In this document: one piece after another, positions 57,963-64,000 of the stretch
Position numbering within the stretch: the first letter of the stretch is position 1
Layout: each line of letters begins with the position of its first letter
Source of the DNA: Albugo candida
Taxonomy: Eukaryota; Oomycota; Peronosporomycetes; Albuginales; Albuginaceae
Length of the DNA: 64,000 bases
NCBI GenBank assembly: GCA_905220665.1
Contig: CAJNAR010000150.1
Coordinates: 186,001 to 250,000 of the forward strand
Direction of reading: 5' to 3'
The notes under the pieces: generated by a model
The model's database searches: none
Seen by the model: the letters and a program-made list of their open reading frames with translations, nothing else
What the model was told of the DNA's origin: nothing
Program-made: the position numbers and the translations under genes

Positions 57963-59776
57963 ATGCCGATATCCTCCCGTCAATTTGATGTATCTTCAGA
58001 AACAATCCAAACATATGATCACTTTCGTCAGCGAGAACGCGACCGCTTTCGTGAAAATAGAAAAGGAAGGGTTCCAGTCATGGATGCTGAGACTTTGAGA
58101 CAGCTTTGTATTGAAAGTGCTGGCTACGAGACACCTGAATTGAATGATTCTCTGTAGGCTGAAATGAACTCTACTTGTACTCTACAAGTAATATAAAATT
58201 TGCTCTGATAGGTATGCACATTTCCATGGCTTCCAGAAGATCGAAGGGCTTGAACCATATCATAACCTGAAGGCGCTCTGGCTGGAGTCGAACGGACTTT
58301 GCAAGATTGAGAACCTCCATCCCCTCACCCAGTTGAGATGTTTGTATTTGGGAAAGAATCTCATTGAGTGCATAGAAAACCTCGAGTGTCTAATTGATCT
58401 TCGTACACTAAGTCTTTGTGACAATCGCATCAAAACGGTTTCTGGACTTGAAAAGTTATCCAACTTGCAAACGCTCGATATATCCCGGAATTGTCTCGAG
58501 AATGGCAATAGTTTGGTCACTTTAGTCGCTTGTAGTGCACTACAAAGTCTTGATGTCAGTCATAATCGACTAGAAGGAGCTAAAGTACTCGAAGCTGTGG
58601 CCTCCATACCAAACCTGAGGTCACTACGTATCACAGGGAATCCAATCGTGTCGCAAACAAGGTTTTTCCGCAAAACGTTTCTTGCTGCCATTCCAGACTT
58701 GGCGTTCTTGGATCGTCCGGTATTTCCTGTCGAACGAGCCGCGATTGAGGCTTGGCAGATTGGGGGAAGGGAAGCGGAATTGGAAGCTAGGAAATCATTC
58801 GTCTTAAAAGAGGTCTCAACTTTTGTATTTGTTCTCAGAATTTGTCTGAGTAGCCTATATCGATCGTAGCATGAAGAGCGACGAAGGACACTTAAAGAGT
58901 TCCGAGACTGGCAGGAAAACATACGACGTCAGAAATCAGCTGAAGATATTGGAAAACGACCAAAGCTACGACATGAAAGGTCCTATGCATCACCAACGAA
59001 TCAAGCAGAAACGAGTGAGGTTGATTTTAAAGGATTTCGTGGTGTCACAAAAGAGCAATTCATTGGCTTGCCCGCTTCGGAGAAGAAGGTTTGGTTATCA
59101 AGAGTCGAAAAAGCTCATGAGGATGCAGTTCAAGCCGCACAGTCTGTTGAAAATGATGGAATCCCACGCGCGGGTACAGCGTTTTGGGCGAACAATGCTT
59201 CCAATCGCAATTCCACCGACTTGAATCATCCGGGCAACGATGGTGCTAGTACTGTCAAGAAGCTTCATCTGAGCGAATACCAATTTGAAACAGCTTTGGC
59301 CGAAGTCTCCTTGAGCAATGGAGCGAGGCTGCCAAATGCGAAGAACACCGCGTTACCGCCTCCTCCACCATTTCCAATTTTTCCAAAGTCGAATTTAGCA
59401 GAAGAGGGGACGGCGCCAAAGCCACCAGACGAGGTAGTACACAGAGAGTCATGGGATCATTTTGTAGCAAGCTCACAAGCCAATCCTTCTACAACGAGAT
59501 TCATGAGCTTTCCACAAACGCTTCCGTCCGTGTTATTGCCGCAGGTTGGGACCTCTGTCCGATCCAAATGTCAAAGTCGCACTAAATACATGAATGTAGG
59601 AGGACGATAGCGAATCATCTTCTTCCACAAAAACCGATCTACACGTCTTGTCGAGGGAGGAAATCTTGCGTGAGATTGAAAGTGAGACATATCACGATGT
59701 AGAATCTCCAAAGGGTGTCGGAGATATATTGAGCAGAGAATTTACAGGTAGTCGAGATTTTGATGGAGGACACTAG
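57963..59776 (+). CDS. DNAAF1: DNAAF1/LRRC50/ODA7-like dynein assembly factor (right-arm copy)
   Basis: Four exons, 57963-58153, 58212-58812, 58870-59544 and 59600-59776; 191+601+675+177 nt = 548 codons. Leucine-rich repeats, the diagnostic DRPVFP...EAW cap (here with AAIEAW), a helical region and a Pro-rich tail (ALPPPPPFPIFP). Compared with the left copy the LRR half has only about four substitutions (for example LECLIDL for LECLSDL); the C-terminal tail has more, as expected for disordered sequence. All introns are 55-58 nt and conserved. Intact. It acts in the cytoplasm in assembly of outer and inner dynein arms. Confidence 0.92.
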
Positions 59777-60060
59777 GTCGCTGGAAAGCAGCTTGGGCAT
59801 TCAAATTGTTCATTGACTCGATCTCGAATAGCATGTGTACCGCTGGTAGACTTGACGAATGCTTTGGAGCAAATGAGATTCTGGAAAGCTTCCGTGCCTA
59901 ACACCGTCAAATCCTCGATAGCATCAAGCGTGCGTAATTGTGAGATCGATAAATCACAATTTACAAAGCTATCAGCTATCACAAGAGAAAAGTCGCTTGA
60001 AAATAGAATAGAACTCTCACACCGTGTACCCGCGTTGCATCCAGCTTCCAGTCAAGTATA
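59777..60060 (+). pseudogene. decayed 5' end of a NOG1-like gene
   Basis: Immediately after the right DNAAF1 copy, in the place where the intact NOG1-like gene lies in the left arm. The frame at 59813-60061 contains EQMRFWKASV and FTKLSAITREKSL, matching NQMRFWKASV and LQKLSAATRKTSL in the intact gene, with a shared tcaagcgtgcg phrase between. The upstream 60 bases also align with the NOG1 leader (ttgttc...tcgatctc). No GTPase domain follows. Divergence is much greater than in the neighbouring DNAAF1 copy. Confidence 0.7.
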
Positions 60061-60179
60061 AATACCATCAGCATTGAAAAATTGTGAGGCCATCGGAATC
60101 ATCTCAAGCCGTTGGGAGGCAGCACACAGAAACTCATCCCCCCACCAATGATGCTGAATAAGAGCTCACTTTATAACTA

Positions 60180-61390
60180 GTTGATCCTTCTTCCGGGAAA
60201 AGCAGCATGATCAAGAAGGAACTGAGGAGTACCATGATCGGATCGCCTGGTGTCGGTAATCAACAGTGCTTCTTCTGCTGGCAATTGATGTTGTCTCAAA
60301 CAGAGAAGAAAGGGTCTGGTCTATTGACAAATAAGAAATAGGATGGACGAAGACTGCTTCCTCTGTATGGGATATAACGTTGAAAAGGTTGTGTGTTTTT
60401 CTCACTGCAAGAAATTTGTGACGTAAAAAGCGCAATCATAAACCACAGACAGCTAATTCGTCGACAAGGCGCACAAAGATATTCCACGCGGTTTGCACAG
60501 ATCCTCCTTGCTGACGACATCACAGCAAGTAGAATTCAAGCCTAAGTACTTGGTGAACATGAATTGTTGTCTTCTGTTTTCTTGCTCTCAACGAGATCTA
60601 TTCTCGTTGGGTGATATGTTCCACATCTTCAAACGTAACGACAAGTATGAGAGGGTTTTTGATTCTGGTGGCAGCGTGCATGACTTTACGATGGCCGATG
60701 ACGTACGCGAAGAAAAAATCAAGGCTGCCAATATACACAAAAAGAAGGCTCGTTGGATCTTTCACTGCTGTACCTCCAATTGTCGATAGCTTGGCCGTAC
60801 TTTGGTCATAGACGTGGCGCACCAGAATCACTCCTCCAGTAAGAGTTTTGGTACCGATTCACTAACTCCAGATATGCTACTTCTGCTCTAAGCACGCACA
60901 CGCTGGTAATCTTAATGAGATCTATATACTGTTGGGCAAAATGAGTTTGGTGGTCTTGGAATATATTCCACCAGGAAAAAGTGATAGTCTGAACTCTCGG
61001 CTTTTGAACATGGCGGCTATCTGCAAAAAAGTATTTTGATCAAGTGTGGTGGAACGATATGCGATAAATTCGCGGCTTGGAGGAATGATACAGGATCAAC
61101 GTATTGGGTTCGTAGAAGCAAATCTTTTCGGAACATTGACAGTAATGCCAAGCTTACTTTACCCACTCGTCGAAGTATATTGTGATACCTCCAAATCGTA
61201 TCCACTACAATACATGGAATCGATGGAAAAAGCTAACGAGATTAGATGCACTATTATTTCCGATGCGATCGAAAAGCAAAATAACATTGAAACCAATTCA
61301 TCCATACAGCTGTTTTTTCGAATTTCCAATCCTACGAGAAGCTTAATATACAGCGAGCAGCACAGGCTCTGTCAGTGTGCAAGTCATTGA
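60180..61390 (+). pseudogene. decayed Crinkler-type P-loop effector-like gene (right)
   Basis: The best-preserved of three relics. In order on the plus strand: MIGSPGVG near 60235 (P-loop start), RQGAQRYSTRF-like near 60470, SSLLTTSQQVEFK near 60503, CCLLFSCSQRDLFSLGDMFH near 60570 (the CRN CLLPxW-like segment), then VFDSGGSVHDFTMADDVREE near 60655, which is a typical CRN motif, and MVERYAINSRLGGMI near 61046. Frame changes and stops separate the pieces. It aligns with the reverse complement of 15988-17240 over about 1 kb and with 47640-48700. CRN proteins are delivered into host cells; this copy cannot be made intact. Confidence 0.65.
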
Positions 61391-61859
61391 CGATAGCCGA
61401 CTGCCGCTCGCTGCCGGCTTTGTTCCCAGTCCCAAAACATATTTTCTTACGTCGATACGACTTACGCTTCTGAAGCCACCGATAGCAATAAGAGTACGAT
61501 GAAGAATCTCTAGGATCATTGCGTGTGTATGGTCTGTTCGCACATTGTTGAGATTTGATCGTGCTTTAAACTTCCTTTAGAGAATCTTTATGATTCAAAA
61601 TAGTGATCATCACGAAATCCTTACTCTCCTCGGTGTTCAGGGCAATACAGAGACTATCTTTATTCCGTACTTACCGGTACTGAGGTGCAAGCAGCCATAA
61701 GTGCTTACCGATTGTTGACTAATACCAACACGTGTTGAAACACAAGTGTGCATTTTTGACTGGTCGACTGCACAAACGGAATAAATAAATTACAACGAAT
61801 CACAGCTACAACTTATCATTCGACAATTTCGACATGTCAGTATCGTCAAATACTTCAGA
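61391..61859. promoter_or_regulatory. intergenic region upstream of CSTF3
   Basis: About 470 bases between the Crinkler-like relic and the CSTF3 ATG, without a convincing frame. It should include the CSTF3 promoter. No specific element was recognised. Confidence 0.4.
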
Positions 61860-64000
61860 ATGGAACGCAATGCCAACGATCATCGAGGATCACATTTGAA
61901 GGAGAGTACCGATTATCACATCGATAGTGTGCTCTCAGAAGCAAAACAAACTTCAAAATTACCCATAAACGTCAACGATGTCAATTTACCAACTCTCACC
62001 GCGGTAATCTCAATAGACATCACAGAGAAAGCAATGATAATTAAGTATTTCATTCGCTGTAGCCTTCCTGGATCGGTGAAGATGATGAAGAGGAAGAAGA
62101 AGATGCGGATTGGAACCAACTACCACTTTCTTATCCATCGGATTCTCTAAAGTCTAAAGAACCGGTGTCTTTGATTCCAGAAATCCGAAATGAGGTTAAT
62201 GGACTTGAAAACTTACCGCGCTTTAAGCGATATATCACTGCTGTGGAAAAGGATCACTGGAATGCTGATGCGTGGATAGCTTTTCTGAATGAGCTACAAC
62301 GTGTTCCTGCTGAAAAGGCTCGCTTTTACTACGAGCGATTCTTTAAATATTACCCCACCGCCGGACATTGGTGGAAGATATATGCCGAACATGAGCTTCG
62401 TGAGAAACAGTATGATCGAGTACAAGGAATCATACAGACTTGTCTCATGGAAATTCGTTGCCCGCAAGTTGATTTATGGAATTTCTACTTAAGCTTTACT
62501 AAACTTCTTAAATACGACGCTGTTGTATCCGCTTCCGATCCCACGTATACGGAAAAAGACGAAAATCCAGCTGAAAATGAAACAACCGATCCCGCTCTCG
62601 CTCTTAATGCTGCCAAACAAGTCATGATCGAGGCATTCGAGCTGGCAATCGAGCGAGTGGGAGGCTCTATCTATGCGGCCCCAATTTGGCAGTCGTACTT
62701 GTCGTTTCTACAGAATGATTCTTCTATCGATTCGCAGGCTTTTGTCGCAGTTCGGAAAGTATTTCATCGAGTATTAACGATTCCAATGCATCACATGGAA
62801 ACGCTTTGGAAAGAGTACGAAAAATTCGAAAGATCAATTCCCAACAATGAGACACTTGCACAAAGCTTTTTCAAGCTATTTCGGCCTAAATTCGATGCTA
62901 CACGCGGTGTCTTCCGATATCGAAAAGCGTTGTACGATGCTGTGAATGTGAATGCTTTGGCCATCCCTGGATATTGTAAGAAGAAAGATGGATCGCTGAC
63001 TCAGAGTGCAGTGGCAAGCGGGTCGATGGCAAATTGGAAAAAGATTGTTGATTTCGAACGAGGCAATCCCGAGCGTCTGGACCCTCTTCGACTGAAATCA
63101 CGCGTACGATTCACATTTGAGCTTTTGGTCAGCGTCAAACGACACTATCCTGAGGCTTGGTATCTTTACGCGGCCTACGAGAACGAAATGGGTGATCAAG
63201 AAGCAGCAACTTTGGTCTTCGAGCGGGCATTAGAAGCGATACCGGAATCTTTGTACCTCCAATTTGCTTGTGCGGATCATCACGAGCTACGTGGCAAAGT
63301 CAAAGCGTCCAAGCTCATCTATGAGAATCTTCTGAGAGATTATCCGTCATCATTGGTATACATTGTGTATCAGCGATTTGCCCGACGCGCATTGGGCCCA
63401 AAGGGATTGCATGAAGCACGAATCATCTTCAAACGCGCTCGGAAAGACGAGCGACCGGGAGCGTGTACTCATCATGTTTACGTCGCATCAGCATCACTCG
63501 AGTTCCAAGGCGATCCATGCGGGTCTGGAAAAGAAGTCGCACTTCGCATCTTTGAGCTTGGACTGAAACGCTATATCCAAGTGCCAGCATATGTTCTTTG
63601 CTACTTGGATCTACTCGGACATCTGAATGAAGATAATAGTACGTCAGTCTGCTCCATCGCTTCAATGCTCATGTTCTGTGACAGATATTCGATCGCTGTT
63701 TGAGAAATCACTCGCAGTGATGCCCGTGGAGAAATCCAAAGTCATTTGGGATCGGTACGTTCAGTTCGAACACACAATGGCTCGCAATGGAGGTAATCTA
63801 GCCACAGTCGCCAAGGTCGAAGCCCGTCGCGCGCTGGCGTTACCAGATGCTCGGTATCCCAGCACAAAAGGATTGCTCAGCGTGACGCATCGATATTCCT
63901 TCATGGATCTCAAATCCACTTCCAAAAACGATCAAAGCTTCTTGGAAATGTATCGTGTGCAGCTCGGTACCGATGTCAATACAAACTCGACGGAAGGGGC
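61860..64000 (+). CDS. CSTF3: cleavage stimulation factor subunit 3 (CSTF77/Rna14-like), partial at window edge
   Basis: Exons 61860-62003, 62063-63638 and 63685 to beyond the window. The N-terminus has an acidic stretch (WIGEDDEEEEEDADWNQL). HAT helical repeats follow: ARFYYERFFKYYPTAGHWWK, VRKVFHRVLTIPMHHMETLW, AWYLYAAYENEMGDQEAATL. Then come the strongly conserved YQRFARRALGPKG, ARIIFKRARKDER, HHVYVASASLEF, LRIFELGLKRY and, across the intron, HLNEDNNIRSLFEKS. The order and spacing match human CSTF77 rather than Prp39. It is a dimeric scaffold of the nuclear pre-mRNA 3'-end cleavage complex. After the last intron the frame is open to the window end, with RYSFMDLKS matching the family RYKFMDLYP. 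The C-terminal part is missing. Confidence 0.93.

Larger units (their letters stand above)
51010..59776. repeat. right arm of the large inverted duplication
   Basis: Mirror copy of 26832-35500. The near-identical core runs from about 51800 to 59776. It stops right at the end of DNAAF1: the last codons before the stop read GGA GGA CAC TAG here and GGA GGA CTT TAG in the left arm, and the following sequence is only weakly similar. The outer part, 51010-51800, is clearly homologous but more diverged. The distance between the inner ends of the two arms is about 15.5 kb. Confidence 0.9.

Noticed and set aside
62165..63703. Prp39-type splicing factor as the identity of the HAT-repeat gene
   Set aside because: The motifs around HLNEDN, FARRALGPKG and HHVYVASASLEF match CSTF77/Rna14 in order and spacing.
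1..64000. CRISPR arrays, bacterial operons, prophage or integrated viral genes
   Set aside because: No regular short repeats, no Shine-Dalgarno pattern and no viral hallmark frames were seen. The spliced genes are typical eukaryotic nuclear genes.
1..64000. tRNA and rRNA genes
   Set aside because: I recognised none by eye, but a covariance-model scan was not possible, so single tRNAs could have been missed.

Overview
This is a compact eukaryotic nuclear segment, most likely from an oomycete (water mould), possibly a white-rust-like lineage with a small genome. Genes carry short GT-AG introns, mostly 40 to 80 nt, and lie close together, often with less than 300 bp between them. The standard genetic code fits every gene. 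Ciliary genes (DNAAF1 twice, CEP19) imply a flagellate stage. Three decayed copies of a Crinkler-like P-loop effector domain, a family expanded in oomycetes, are the main lineage clue. Species assignment is inference.

Layout. 0.5-12.9 kb is a dense housekeeping block: V-ATPase subunit E (+), a large coiled-coil membrane protein (+), LSM12 (+), a folate-receptor-like membrane protein (-), a CUE-like protein (+), a small unknown protein (-), and one intronless 1148-residue purine enzyme (-) that joins GARS, GART and AIRS behind a degenerate IMP-cyclohydrolase-like domain. 13-21.3 kb is a gene graveyard with Crinkler-like and other relics. 21.3-26.8 kb holds an unknown coiled-coil protein, an SCYL1-type pseudokinase and an organelle-type NOG1 GTPase. 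26.8-35.5 kb (-) and 51.0-59.8 kb (+) are two arms of a large inverted duplication. Each arm carries DNAAF1, PEX5, a large unknown gene and a decayed outer gene. Between the arms lie a coiled-coil protein, a TRP/Flc-like multi-pass membrane protein, CEP19 and a Crinkler-like relic. After the right arm come a decayed NOG1 5' end, another Crinkler-like relic, and a CSTF3/Rna14 gene that runs off the window.

The two arms match colinearly with a constant coordinate sum (86608) across PEX5 and DNAAF1, so there is no net indel there. PEX5 and DNAAF1 are intact in both arms. The large unknown gene is intact only on the right; the left copy has a 1-nt deletion and an 11-nt tandem duplication. Beyond DNAAF1 on one side and the large gene on the other, similarity falls sharply yet homology continues, which suggests an older duplication whose core was kept alike, for example by gene conversion.

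All gene models were spliced by eye. Exon phases were checked arithmetically for the models that give exon coordinates. Family calls rest on recognised motifs, not on database searches.
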